DNA from: CAVRUD01 sp963849635
GTDB lineage: Bacteria; Chloroflexota; Chloroflexia; Thermomicrobiales; UBA6265
Assembly (NCBI GenBank): GCA_963849635.1
Contig: CAWKIA010000015.1
Span: 14,166 to 78,165, forward strand
Direction: 5' to 3'
Length of the DNA: 64,000 bases
A program made the translations under genes and the position numbers. Shown here one piece after another: positions 1-9,222 of the stretch. Under the pieces are notes generated by a model. That model searched no databases, had not been told where the DNA came from, and was given only the letters and a program-made list of their open reading frames with translations. How positions within the stretch are numbered: the stretch's first letter is position 1; each line of letters starts with the position of its first letter.

Positions 1-406
1 CGCCGGCGGGGGCAGACGCCGGTGGGGCTGTTCGGCCGCGTCCCGTCCTGAGCGATCGGCGACCGACCCTGCCCGCTCACACGCGGCCCGTACCGCTTCT
101 CCTGGTTCCGCCTCGCGCCCGCCCGCGCAACGGCGCCCGGGGCGGCGGCAGGCACCCAGCCTTCACTTCGGGGCGTTACCTGCCGCCGCTGGGCCGACCC
201 GGCGTAACCCACGCGGGCCGGCCAGGGTTGGACGGACCACGGTTCCTGACCCGTCGGTCTCGTCATCATCGAGCGTGATTAGGGGAGGACGCCTGGACGA
301 CGATGGCAGGGAACGTGCCTGAGGTGCTAAGGACCCGCTGTGCCACTGTGAGGGTGCACTTTGTTGCCAGGTCCCTTCGGTGGTGTTCATTAGCGAAGAG
401 GGACCG
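1..406. other. No supported gene
   Basis: I see no gene in this left edge. The open frames here are arginine- and proline-rich shadows without a convincing ribosome binding site. The last part is the leader of the membrane protein that starts at 407. Confidence 0.5.
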
Positions 407-1798
407 ATGCTCCTCGATTCGAAACCGGCCGAAGTTGCTCCAGTGCCTCGCCGGCGTCGCGGCCCACGACCTGCCCGAGGAGGACCTCCCCAGGGCCAAA
501 TCGCGGCGCCCGACTCGCCCGATTCGGTCGTTGAACCCTTCAATGCGTTTTCGGCTATCGAGTTGCAGGCCGCCCGCGAGCGCCTGAACGCGGGCGATGG
601 GCTCCACCGTCTTCTGTCGAGGATCGGTGGCGACGAAGCGCGCGACAGTCGACTTCCCATGCCCAAAAGCCTCACCTCGCCGGGATTCGTGCGTCGTCAC
701 CGTGGCACCCTCGCAACGGTGATCGTCTATATCCTGCTCGCCGTCATTCCTGGGCTGCTGCTCTCGATCTTCGGAACGCGGATTACGTCCGAGGAGTTCG
801 TCATGCTGACGGACTGGCGGGAATTTCCGGGCGCGATGTTCCTGTACCTGGTGCTGGCGCCCGTGATCTGGACCTTCTATCTGTGGCAACCTCGGCTGAT
901 CATCGAAGTGTTCGACGGTCTGGCGCGGAGCGGCGCCATCGGCCCGGCGCGCAGGACGAATATCACGGCCGACGGCGTCTTGCGCCGTATTGGCGGAACC
1001 TTCGTCGAAACCGCCGTGGAGTTCGGCAGGATCCGGCTCAGCAAGGGCGTGTTGATCGCGGTTCTGGCCGCAGCAGCCTCGGTTGCGACGTTGCTGGTGT
1101 GGCCTCCCACCGCGGTCTACCCATTCAGCACGCTCCTGGGTGAATCGGATATCTTTTGGTGGAAGGTCGTCCCGGCATATTTCTGGGCCGTATGGCTACC
1201 CCTGGTCTTCGTCAATGTCTACATGCTGGTCTGGATCGTCGTGCGTCAGACTGTGATGATCGCCAACATCCAACGCCTGCTCAGACTCTTCAAGGTCGAG
1301 CCGATTCCTTTTCATCCCGATAGGTGCAGTGGGTTCGCCCCAATCGGAAGTTACGCGACCAACATCGTCCGCGTTGCCCTGATCATCGGCGGTTGGGCCC
1401 TCATCCTGCTGATCAGCGGACCCGCCACGGGGCACGGCATCTACATCGCACCCCACACCCTGTTCCTGGTTCTCGTGCAGGTATTGCTCACGCCCTACCT
1501 GCTGCTCGGCCCTGTCTGGTATGCCCACCGCGTGATGGACGCTGCCCGGGATCGAGCGCTTCAGCGCGTGGGAGATGCGATCCGCACCGCTCTGCTGGCA
1601 CCGACGCCGCCAACGGGCCAAACGGGGTGGGACACGGACTCTTACGAGGAGCTCGAATCCAAATACCGCCTGATGGAGGTAGGGTTTCACACCTGGCCGT
1701 TCGGGCGGACAGCCTTCAGCGGCGTCAGCATCACCGCGGGCCTGACGCTGCTGGGCAACATTGTCGTCATTCTGTACCGGATCTATGGGTCCTCGTGA
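407..1798 (+). CDS. Polytopic membrane protein of unknown function
   Basis: This 463-residue protein has about 100 polar, Pro/Arg-rich residues at the N-terminus, then about seven hydrophobic segments (near residues 105-125, 137-158, 215-235, 255-280, 325-342, 350-375 and the last 25 residues). That makes it an integral membrane protein with a cytosolic head. I chose ATG 407 because GAAGAGG lies five bases upstream; the frame also opens at GTG 380. No catalytic or transport motif is recognisable, so no function is given. It stands alone, and the next gene is convergent. The regular spacing of hydrophobic and polar stretches makes it a real gene. Confidence 0.75.
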   Translation: MLLDSKPAEVAPVPRRRRGPRPARGGPPQGQIAAPDSPDSVVEPFNAFSAIELQAARERLNAGDGLHRLLSRIGGDEARDSRLPMPKSLTSPGFVRRHRGTLATVIVYILLAVIPGLLLSIFGTRITSEEFVMLTDWREFPGAMFLYLVLAPVIWTFYLWQPRLIIEVFDGLARSGAIGPARRTNITADGVLRRIGGTFVETAVEFGRIRLSKGVLIAVLAAAASVATLLVWPPTAVYPFSTLLGESDIFWWKVVPAYFWAVWLPLVFVNVYMLVWIVVRQTVMIANIQRLLRLFKVEPIPFHPDRCSGFAPIGSYATNIVRVALIIGGWALILLISGPATGHGIYIAPHTLFLVLVQVLLTPYLLLGPVWYAHRVMDAARDRALQRVGDAIRTALLAPTPPTGQTGWDTDSYEELESKYRLMEVGFHTWPFGRTAFSGVSITAGLTLLGNIVVILYRIYGSS

Positions 1799-2119
1799 TC
1801 CCATGCGTCTGGGGAGCGAGACGGTTCCCCGAGGGCCGTTGTGACGGAGGCTGGCAAGAGATCGGCGAGGGGCTGCGCGTCACGTTGGGTCGTCACACGC
1901 CCGTGCAAGCTCCCGTCGGCAACCATGGAGGACGCAGACGCGTCGAATCTCCCGCGCTGGGGCGTGCGGCGGCATCCCGACGAGCACGTGGTCACGAATC
2001 GCTGTGCCGGGGCGGCTCCGCTGGTGCGGACCGGCGGTGGCGCTCGGATTCGGGCGGCGAGTTCCGCCACCTGCCGCCGATCGCCGCCACCCGGGGCCCC
2101 GGGTGGCGGCGGAGACGGT
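1799..2119. other. Intergenic region between convergent genes
   Basis: About 320 bases separate the 3' ends of two convergent genes. I see no gene, and no hairpin clear enough to call a terminator. Confidence 0.4.
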
Positions 2120-3619
2120 TTAACCTGCGCAGACGCAGGCGCCGTTCTCACACTGGAAGAACAAGCCTGAGGCGGTGCCACCGCACGGCCCGGCGCAGAT
2201 CCGGCCGCAGGCGCCGCAGTTGCCCGCGTCCATGGTCAGGTCCGTCTCGCACCCGTTCGCGGGATTGCCGTCGCAGTTGCCGAAGCCGGCAGCGCAGACG
2301 ATTCCACAGGTCCCGCCAAGACAGGTCGGCGTCGAGTTCGGACCGAAGGGGCAGGGCGTGCAAGACGCGCCACAGGTCTGCGGACTGGAGTTGCTGACGC
2401 AGATCCCGCCGCACGAATGGGTTCCGCTCGGGCAGACGCAGGCGCCGCTCGCGCAGATCGCGCCGCCGGGACAGATTGGTCCCTCGTCGATCAGTCCGTC
2501 GCAGTCGTCGTCGAGCCCGTTGCACGTCTCTTGCCGGGGTTGCTGGCTCTGCACGCAGACGGCGGCACCGCCCTGGCACTGGATCGTCCCGGCCGCGCAG
2601 ATGCCCGGCCGACCCGTGTTGCAGCCCGCGCCGACGTTAAACCCCTCGTCGACGAAGCCGTCGCAGTCGTTGTCCAGCCCGTCGCACAGTTCGGCCGAGG
2701 GCGTCACTTCGTCGGCGCAGGGGCCGTACCCGCTCCCATCGGCGCGGCAGGTCTCGGTCCCCGCCCGGCAGACGCCAATGCCGGCGGTGCCGGCCGGACC
2801 GCTGTAGCAGGACCGGCTACTCCCCGGCTCGCAGACGAAGGCGACGCACGCGCCGTCGGCATCGCACGATCCCGGCGACCCGTCCGACCGTGCACGCGGC
2901 CCCAGCCGCGACGGCCGCGTGAAGGTGCAGGTTCCGTTCGAACAGGCGTCCGTCGTACAGGGGTTGCCGTCGTCGCAGTTGACGCCCGCGCACGGGTCCG
3001 CGGTGACGCAGGTCCCGTTCTGGCAGGTTCCGCCGTTGCCGCAGGGAACGTCCGAGAGCGGCGTATGCATGCAGCCGCTGGCCGGGGTGCAGGTGTCTGC
3101 CGTGCACGGGTTGCCGTCGTCGCAGGAGACCGCCGTGCCGCCGCCACAGCTGCCGTTCTGGCAGGTCGAACCGTTGGTGCAGGCGTTGCCATCGTTGCAG
3201 GCGAAGCCGTTCAGGTCGGCGAAGCCGCACTGTCCGCTGACGCAGACCGCCTGCCGGCAGGGATCGGGTGACTGCGGGCACTGGGCCGCGCTCGTGCAGG
3301 CCGGCGTCGTCGCCTGGCAGGTGCAGGCCCCGTCGAGCGCCTGCCCGGCGGGACAGGAGCGCACGCACTGGCCGTTGCAGCAGACCTGGCCGTCGCCGCA
3401 GCAGACGCGGTTGCAGCAATTGAGCGAGCAGCAGTCCGCGTTCCCTTTGCAGCTGCTCCCCTGGTACTTGCACTTCTTTGGCGCGGCCTGGGCCTCCGCT
3501 GCCGCGGCGGAGGCCCCCAGGACCCCGGCTATCCCCGCCCCTACCTTCTTTAGAAAGCCACGCCGGGACGTGTCCCGCGTGATCGCGCGCGTAAACTCGT
3601 CGAACCGATCGCCGTCCAT
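2120..3619 (-). CDS. Tat-exported Cys-rich protein with two MopE-like motifs
   Basis: The N-terminus has a twin-arginine signal (TSRRGFLKK, then a small hydrophobic stretch ending AEAQA), so the 499-residue product is probably exported folded by Tat. The mature part is very rich in Cys, Gly and Asn, with short disulfide-knot-like repeats (CDDGNPC occurs several times). Two copies of a DGLDNDCDGFVDEG-type motif match the putative metal-binding motif of MopE-like proteins. ATG 3619 is chosen over the upstream GTG 3643 because GGAGG (3628-3632 on the plus strand) sits eight bases before it. The leader (MDGDRF...) resembles those of the Tat paralogues at 25,699 and beyond 43,582. The function is unknown; a cell-surface or metal-binding role is an inference. 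Confidence 0.8.
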   Translation of the reverse strand: MDGDRFDEFTRAITRDTSRRGFLKKVGAGIAGVLGASAAAAEAQAAPKKCKYQGSSCKGNADCCSLNCCNRVCCGDGQVCCNGQCVRSCPAGQALDGACTCQATTPACTSAAQCPQSPDPCRQAVCVSGQCGFADLNGFACNDGNACTNGSTCQNGSCGGGTAVSCDDGNPCTADTCTPASGCMHTPLSDVPCGNGGTCQNGTCVTADPCAGVNCDDGNPCTTDACSNGTCTFTRPSRLGPRARSDGSPGSCDADGACVAFVCEPGSSRSCYSGPAGTAGIGVCRAGTETCRADGSGYGPCADEVTPSAELCDGLDNDCDGFVDEGFNVGAGCNTGRPGICAAGTIQCQGGAAVCVQSQQPRQETCNGLDDDCDGLIDEGPICPGGAICASGACVCPSGTHSCGGICVSNSSPQTCGASCTPCPFGPNSTPTCLGGTCGIVCAAGFGNCDGNPANGCETDLTMDAGNCGACGRICAGPCGGTASGLFFQCENGACVCAG

Positions 3620-4076
3620 GCCGACGCCCTCCACGTTGCGCACCGGGCACGGTCAAGCGGCCGCGCCCTTCGGATCCCGGGGGTGGTCGTCCCCGGTCTA
3701 TGCGCACGGTAGTCCGCGGACCTTCGCGAAACCTTCCAGGAGCGGCGACTGCCTCGTTGCTCCGCCGGATAGCCAGCCTCCGCCCGCCAGGGAGCACGGG
3801 CGTATACCTAAAGCCAGCCGTCGCGGCAGGTGTTTCCGGCGACGCCGAGTAGCGCTCGGCAATACACCTCTGCACGCGCATTGCGCGTTGGCAATGCCGC
3901 GTCGGTGACGACAGCGCTCGTTCGGTGGTCTAATCAAGCGTGCAGCAAGAAAAGGCGTGATGTCGTCTGGAGAGGCTCGCGACCCGAGATGATGTGAGGG
4001 CTGGTGACTGCATCGGCCTCGGAGATGGACTGGCTTGCCGCTTCGGTAACCCGGCCCTCGTTACCAGGGGTTGCCG
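3620..4076. other. Divergent intergenic region
   Basis: About 460 bases lie between two divergent genes and must carry both promoters. I could not pick out convincing -35/-10 pairs. AGGGG at 4066-4070 is the ribosome binding site for the oxidase gene. Confidence 0.4.
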
Positions 4077-5186
4077 ATGAGTGTAGCCAACGAGCCAGCT
4101 GTGCTTCCGCTCAATCTGCACGAGTATGAGGCGGCGGCCCGCGCGCTGCTCTCCCCGATGGTCTACGATTTCGTCGCCGGCGGGACCGGCGACGAGGTCA
4201 CCCTGCGCGCCTGCCGGGCGGCCTTCGCCCGCTGGCGACTTCTGCCCCGGGTGCTGCGCGGTCTGCCCTCGGCGTCGACGGCGACGTCGGTCCTGGGGCA
4301 GGACGTGGCGTCTCCCGTCTTGATCGCGCCGACGTCGCTCCACCGGCTGGTCCACCCTGACGGCGAGCTGGCGACGGCGCGCGCGGCCCGGTCGGCCGGG
4401 ACGATCTACACCATGAGCACCCCCGCCACGATCCCGATCGAGGCGGTCGCGCCCGAGGCCGGTCCGTGGTGGTTCCAGCTCTACGTCTTCGCCGACCGCG
4501 GGCTCACCCGCGAGCTCGTCGCGCGGGCGGCGGCGGCCGGGGCGACGGCGCTGGTCGTCACCGTGGACACGCCGGTGCTGGGTCGACGGGAGGCGGACGA
4601 GCGCAACCGTTTCGCGCTGCCACCTGGCCTGGCGATGGCCAATCTTCAGGCGCCAGCTCCCTCGCCCGGTGCCGTGGCGGCTGGCGGCTCGCGGTTGACG
4701 AGCTACGCCAGCGTCGTCGAGCCGGCGCTGACCTGGGCTGACCTGGACTGGCTGGCGGCGCTTTCGCCGCTTCCGGTTGTGCCGAAGGGCATCCTCCATC
4801 CCGCCGACGCCGTCCGGGCCATCGACCACGGAGCGCGGGCCATCGTCGTCTCCAACCACGGCGGCCGGCAGCTCGACGGCGGGATCGCCGCACTCGACGC
4901 CCTGCCGGCGGTCGCCGCGGCAGTCGCTGGGCGGGGCGAGGTCCTGCTCGATGGCGGGGTGCGGCGGGGGACCGACATCCTGACGGCGCTGGCACTCGGG
5001 GCACGGGCAGTCCTGATCGGACGCCCGATCCACTGGGGCCTCGCGGTAGGCGGCGAGGCCGGGGTGCGGCACGTGCTGGATCTGCTTACGACCGAGCTGG
5101 CCCGCGACCTCCTGCTCTGTGGCCTCGCCGATCCGGCCGAGGCGGATCGGTCCCTGCTCGTGCGAGCGGACGAGCCGCTGCTTTAG
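4077..5186 (+). CDS. FMN-dependent alpha-hydroxy-acid oxidase
   Basis: This 369-residue protein belongs to the FMN-dependent alpha-hydroxy-acid oxidase family (glycolate oxidase, lactate oxidase and relatives), which oxidises a 2-hydroxy acid to the 2-oxo acid. The signature SNHGGRQLDG is present at about residue 260 with the catalytic His and substrate-binding Arg. The C-terminal phosphate-binding stretch DGGVRRGTDIL followed by GARAVLIGRP is intact, and QLYV and VTVDTP strands lie at the expected places. Length is normal for the family. ATG 4077 is favoured over TTG 4071 because AGGGG lies six bases upstream. The exact substrate cannot be told from sequence. No electron-acceptor gene is adjacent, so oxygen may be the oxidant, which is inference. 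Confidence 0.9.
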   Translation: MSVANEPAVLPLNLHEYEAAARALLSPMVYDFVAGGTGDEVTLRACRAAFARWRLLPRVLRGLPSASTATSVLGQDVASPVLIAPTSLHRLVHPDGELATARAARSAGTIYTMSTPATIPIEAVAPEAGPWWFQLYVFADRGLTRELVARAAAAGATALVVTVDTPVLGRREADERNRFALPPGLAMANLQAPAPSPGAVAAGGSRLTSYASVVEPALTWADLDWLAALSPLPVVPKGILHPADAVRAIDHGARAIVVSNHGGRQLDGGIAALDALPAVAAAVAGRGEVLLDGGVRRGTDILTALALGARAVLIGRPIHWGLAVGGEAGVRHVLDLLTTELARDLLLCGLADPAEADRSLLVRADEPLL

Positions 5187-5310
5187 GAGCGGCTTCGATC
5201 TCCCTCGGACGAGGCGCGTCCGTCAGCAATTCGGCCAGACTGGATCCCTTCTCCTCTGACGAGATCCGGACTATTGCCTATCGTGCGTCGCGCACGGTGT
5301 GTTCGGTTGG

Positions 5311-6723
5311 TCACATCCCTGTCACGTGCAGACGCCCGTCGCGCTCCGGCAGCGATCCCGGCTCGCGCAGCGCCGCGCGCAGCAACTCCTCTTCCGCCCC
5401 GACGAACCGCCGCGCGGTCCCTTTACCCAACCAGCGGAACCCCGAATACCCTCGCGCCAGGAAGCCTGATGTCGCGACGGTATAGCTCCGCTCTGGCTCC
5501 ACCTCCGCCCCGGCCACCGTCAGCGTGGTGACCCGTTCCCCCAACGGCCGGCGAAGATCGATCGTCGTCCGCAGGCCGGAGACCTGCAAGAAGGTGCTCC
5601 CCGGCCAGCGGGCGGAGCGCGAAACCTTCGCGGCGATGTCGCACGGTAGGTCCGAGACGCTGTGCTCGCAGATGGCCTTCAGGTCAGCGCCCGTAACCGT
5701 CATCGCGACGATATCGCTCAAACCCATGGCCTCGTTCAGGGGTAGGGCAGGGACGGCCCGCCACAGGTCCCAGAGCGTAACGGCGCCGGGGTCCAGGGCC
5801 GGGAAGAGCCCGCTCGCGTTGTACAGGCAGACATCGGCGCCCGCCGCGCCTCGCAGATGGTCCGTCACGACGTTCGCCCATGGGTTTTCGGTCCACGGAT
5901 CGGCCCAGCAGCCGGTCGTTTCCCCGATGGGGTCTAGGGACTCGGGCAGCCGCCGCCGCAGATATGTCCTGACCGCCTGCTCGGTCGCCTTGTCGGGGGC
6001 GATGTCCTGCCAGACGGGCTCGATGCGCCCCTCGCACCGCCAGCCACCGGCGGCGGCAGTCACAGAGACCACCCCGAGGTACGTGCCGCCGATCCCGGCC
6101 TGCGCGATCGCGGTCTGCCCGACCTGGAGCAGGGCTGGCAACCGATGGTGACTGTGCCCGCCGATGATGAGATCGATCCCCGGGACCATCGCCGCCAGCT
6201 CGATATCGCGCCAGAGCCCCAGGTGCGACACGACCAGGACGAAGTCGGCGTTCTCGCGCAGCCGTGGTACCCAGAGTCCCGCCGCCGCGACCGCATCCTC
6301 GACCGGGACGTCCTGCGCGTTGCGGCGATGGAGGGGATGGCCGGCCGGATAGACGGGAGTTGGGGTCAGGCCTAGCATCCCGACTCGGATGCCGTCCACC
6401 GTGCGCTCCAGGGCAGGGAGCGTGGGGTAGCCGAGCGCGCCGGGGGCGATGTTGGCCACGACCACCGGCGCGCCAATCCGCCCCAGGTGGCGCCGCTGTT
6501 CGGCCAAGCCGGTCTCGGCGTTGCCGGGCGTCAGCGCGTCGTAGCCCAGGGCGACGAGCAGGGCGACCCCCAAGTCGGCGCTCGGACCGCCCAGCCCGAG
6601 ATCGCCCGCGTCGAGCAGGACAGTGTGCGGCGCGCGAGCGCGTTCCCGTGCCACCAGTGCGGCCAGACGCGGGAGCAGTCCGAGATTGTTGTGTAGGTCG
6701 TTGGTATGCAGGATCGTCAACAC
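5311..6723 (-). CDS. 5'-nucleotidase/UshA-type metallophosphoesterase
   Basis: The protein (470 residues) has the two domains of the 5'-nucleotidase family. The N-terminal metallophosphatase domain begins with ILHTNDLHN and carries DAGDLG, GNAE and GGHSHH metal-ligand motifs. The C-terminal domain (NPWANVVTDHLR, YNASGLFPALDPGAVT, SYTVATSGFLARGYSGF) binds substrate. Enzymes of this type hydrolyse nucleotides or sugar phosphates. No signal peptide is visible, unlike periplasmic UshA. The frame opens upstream, but GTG 6723 gives the usual family start just before ILHTND and has AGGGGG eight bases upstream; ATG 6756 is an alternative. It is divergent from the HIT gene, with 160 bases between. Confidence 0.88.
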   Translation of the reverse strand: MLTILHTNDLHNNLGLLPRLAALVARERARAPHTVLLDAGDLGLGGPSADLGVALLVALGYDALTPGNAETGLAEQRRHLGRIGAPVVVANIAPGALGYPTLPALERTVDGIRVGMLGLTPTPVYPAGHPLHRRNAQDVPVEDAVAAAGLWVPRLRENADFVLVVSHLGLWRDIELAAMVPGIDLIIGGHSHHRLPALLQVGQTAIAQAGIGGTYLGVVSVTAAAGGWRCEGRIEPVWQDIAPDKATEQAVRTYLRRRLPESLDPIGETTGCWADPWTENPWANVVTDHLRGAAGADVCLYNASGLFPALDPGAVTLWDLWRAVPALPLNEAMGLSDIVAMTVTGADLKAICEHSVSDLPCDIAAKVSRSARWPGSTFLQVSGLRTTIDLRRPLGERVTTLTVAGAEVEPERSYTVATSGFLARGYSGFRWLGKGTARRFVGAEEELLRAALREPGSLPERDGRLHVTGM

Positions 6724-6882
6724 CCCGGCCGCCCCCTCCCATGATGCCCGGCTCATACCGACCAGGGCCGCGCCCCACGAGTGGACGAACCACGGCGACC
6801 AGGTTGCTGTGATAGCGTACGCGTTCCCTCCCCAGGATCGCGATAAGATGCTTCTGGGTGGGGAGATGAACGGGAGTCTCAG

Positions 6883-7362
6883 ATGGATGATTGCGTCTTC
6901 TGCGACATCGTAGCGGGGCGAGCGCCGGCCAGTATCGTCTGGGCGGACGACGCGGTGGTCGCCTTCATGGATCTCCATCAGCCGACCGAGGCGCATGTCC
7001 TTGTCGTGCCCCGGATGCACGTCGAGACCATTGACGCCCTGCCGCTCGACCTCGCCGGCCGCCTCATGCGGGGAGTGGTCCTCACAGCGCGGGCCATGCG
7101 CCAAGTGCTCCAACCGGGGGGCCTGAGCCTTTCACAGGCAAACGGCGAGGCTGCCGGTCAGGAAGTGCCGCACGTCCACCTTCACCTGCTGACCCGCGAC
7201 CCCGGCGATGGCCTCCTCCACGCCTACTCGGGCAAGCCAAACCTTCCCAATCGCGCCGCGCTCGATGCCCTCGCGGTCCGGATTGCCGCCGGGTTTTCTC
7301 CCCCGAGCGGCGGACAAGATGAGGTGAGACTCGGCGTATCAGGAGACGTTTCCTCGCCCTGA
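6883..7362 (+). CDS. HIT family hydrolase
   Basis: This 159-residue protein is a member of the histidine triad (HIT) superfamily of nucleotide hydrolases and transferases. The N-terminal CVFCDIVAG motif carries the pair of cysteines common in Zn-binding HIT proteins. HVLVVPRMHVETI follows, and the triad itself, HVHLHLL, is at about residue 97. Such enzymes cleave phosphoramidates such as AMP-lysine or dinucleoside polyphosphates. GGGAG precedes ATG 6883. It is divergently transcribed from the nucleotidase-like gene, and a hairpin overlaps its stop codon. Confidence 0.92.
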   Translation: MDDCVFCDIVAGRAPASIVWADDAVVAFMDLHQPTEAHVLVVPRMHVETIDALPLDLAGRLMRGVVLTARAMRQVLQPGGLSLSQANGEAAGQEVPHVHLHLLTRDPGDGLLHAYSGKPNLPNRAALDALAVRIAAGFSPPSGGQDEVRLGVSGDVSSP

Positions 7363-7380
7363 CCCCTACGGCGGTCAGGG
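7357..7380 (+). terminator. Hairpin at the end of the HIT gene
   Basis: CCCTGACC (7357-7364) and GGTCAGGG (7373-7380) form an 8-bp perfect stem that overlaps the stop codon of the HIT gene. There is no T-tract, so this is a possible rather than a certain terminator. Confidence 0.45.
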
Positions 7381-7428
7381 TGGCCGGTGCCAGGCCATCT
7401 CCCAGAAGGCCAGCACCGAGCGAACACG
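7375..7428 (-). pseudogene. Relic of a TenA-type C-terminus
   Basis: The minus strand reads VLAFWEMAWHRPP just before a stop codon. The intact TenA-like protein of this window (11058-11738) ends LAFWEMAWRREGWPAT. Only about 17 residues are recognisable and nothing upstream in the frame resembles a TenA fold. I read it as the last trace of a second copy, which is inference. Confidence 0.4.
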
Positions 7429-7650
7429 TTGGCACATCCCTGGTGCTGACTTGGACCGATCAGGACGATATTGCCGCCGGCCAACCAGCGTGGCCGGTGC
7501 ACCACACAGTCGCTCGGGCAGGCTGGTGCTGCGGCTCACCGAGGCCGAGGTGAAGGCGCTCGCGGTCCACGTAGTAAGAGCAACGCAGCGATGGGCGAGG
7601 GTACCCCACACGCCTGGCCAGGGCCTAGCAGGGTGCGGAAAAACGTCCCG

Positions 7651-9213
7651 TCAGGCAGGAGCGCTGCCGGCCCGGACACGAGCGTCCCAGAAGCGGCGCT
7701 CAGCCTCATTCGGCGCATCCACCGAGCCGGTCGTTGTGCCGAGTAGCATGGTGGTGCGGCGAGCGGCGGTGTACGGCTCCCAGCCGGCCAAGTCCCGCGT
7801 CCGAGGGCTGCCGGTACGGGCGAAGGCGACCCAGGCGTCCTGCATCAACTCCGGGAGCGCCCCAACTGGCGTCCCGGCGGGCACCAGATCTCGCGAATCA
7901 GGCGCGTCGAGCGTTCCGAACACGAACGGCACCTGGACTTCATGGCCCGCGCCGAGGCGTCCGTTCCAGCCGGGCGACTTCCAGGTAAAGAGGTAGGCGT
8001 ACGTCTCTGGCGTGTGCGTGGAGTGGCGCTCGGCCAGTCGCATCGACGGCACGCGGAAGCGGCGCTCGCTCATGATGGCGACCCAGAGATCCCACGCCGT
8101 CGTGCTCTCGCCTCGCGCGGCACGCGCTTGCCGATGCATCGCGACCGCCTCAGCCGGATCGAACTGCGCGTTGTCCGCAGCCTGGGCGTTGGCGCGGGGG
8201 TCGGCGAGTCGGGTGAGCAGACCGTCGTCGGTCAGGCGCTCCGCCTCCGGGTCCAGGCGGATGTAGAACCTCCATTCCTCCAGGTTCGTGCCTATTAGGA
8301 GCGGGATGCCCGCGGCGCTGCCGGCGGCGATGGCCGCGTACGGATCGCTGGGGATCGTGGCTCCGTCGAGGACGGGGCGATAAGAGCTGCCGCGAGCGCG
8401 CAGCGTGACGCGCGACTGGACGTCGAGTAGCTCGTCGGCGGAGAGGTCGCGGAGCCGGCCGGCCTCCTGTGGAGCCAGCCCGAGGTCCGCGAGGATCGTC
8501 TCGGCGACCTGGCTGGCGTCGGCGGGGGTCTGGGTGAGCGCCGTTCCGCTCTGCACGATCGCCCGGTGGAAGAGGCCGCGAGCTGTCGGCATTGCCAACA
8601 TCGCGGTGATGCTGTGCGCCCCGGCCGACTGGCCGAAGACGGTGACGTTCTCGGGATCGCCCCCGAACGCCGCGATCTGCTCCTTGACCCAGCGGAGGGC
8701 GGCGAGTTGGTCCAGCAGTCCCTCGTTGCCCGTGGAGGGGAGGGCGTCGCCGCAGACGTCGACCCCGCGCAGGTAGCCGAACAGGCCGAGCCGGTGGTTG
8801 ATGGTGACAACGACCACGTCGCCGCGCCGGGCCAGGGTGGCGCCGTGGAACATCGGCATCGAGCCTGAACCGATCATGAAGGCGCCGCCGTGGAGGTACA
8901 CCATGACCGGACGGCGCGCATCGTCCGGGGCCGGGGTCCAGACGTTGAGGGTGAGGCAGTCCTCACTCGGCGGGGCGCTGACTGTTAGCCCCGGGGAGGC
9001 CGCGCTCGCCCCCTGCATCGCAGGCGGGCCGAAGGCAGTAGCATCTCGAACCCCGGTCCAGGCATCCGGCGGCTGCGGAGCCGCGAACCGCCGGTCGGAG
9101 ACCGGCGGCCGGGCGTACGGGATGCCCCGGAAGATCACGAGGCCGTCCTCGGTGACGCCGCGCAGGCTGCCGTAGCTCGTGCGGGTGGATGTGGTGGTCG
9201 CCACCGTCAACAC
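7651..9213 (-). CDS. Type B carboxylesterase
   Basis: The 520-residue product is an alpha/beta-hydrolase of the carboxylesterase/para-nitrobenzyl esterase family, which hydrolyses carboxylic esters. The oxyanion-hole stretch VYLHGGAFMIGSG lies near residue 105, and the nucleophile elbow VFGQSAGAHS near residue 190 gives the catalytic serine. The entry motif FRGIPYARPPV is typical of the family. Length is normal. No signal peptide is seen, so it is probably cytoplasmic. The start is taken at GTG 9213; GTG 9204, three codons in, has GAGG better placed and may be the real start. An IS-like segment begins about 10 bases upstream and may have replaced the native promoter. Confidence 0.9.
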   Translation of the reverse strand: MLTVATTTSTRTSYGSLRGVTEDGLVIFRGIPYARPPVSDRRFAAPQPPDAWTGVRDATAFGPPAMQGASAASPGLTVSAPPSEDCLTLNVWTPAPDDARRPVMVYLHGGAFMIGSGSMPMFHGATLARRGDVVVVTINHRLGLFGYLRGVDVCGDALPSTGNEGLLDQLAALRWVKEQIAAFGGDPENVTVFGQSAGAHSITAMLAMPTARGLFHRAIVQSGTALTQTPADASQVAETILADLGLAPQEAGRLRDLSADELLDVQSRVTLRARGSSYRPVLDGATIPSDPYAAIAAGSAAGIPLLIGTNLEEWRFYIRLDPEAERLTDDGLLTRLADPRANAQAADNAQFDPAEAVAMHRQARAARGESTTAWDLWVAIMSERRFRVPSMRLAERHSTHTPETYAYLFTWKSPGWNGRLGAGHEVQVPFVFGTLDAPDSRDLVPAGTPVGALPELMQDAWVAFARTGSPRTRDLAGWEPYTAARRTTMLLGTTTGSVDAPNEAERRFWDARVRAGSAPA

Positions 9214-9222
9214 CTCGAGTGC

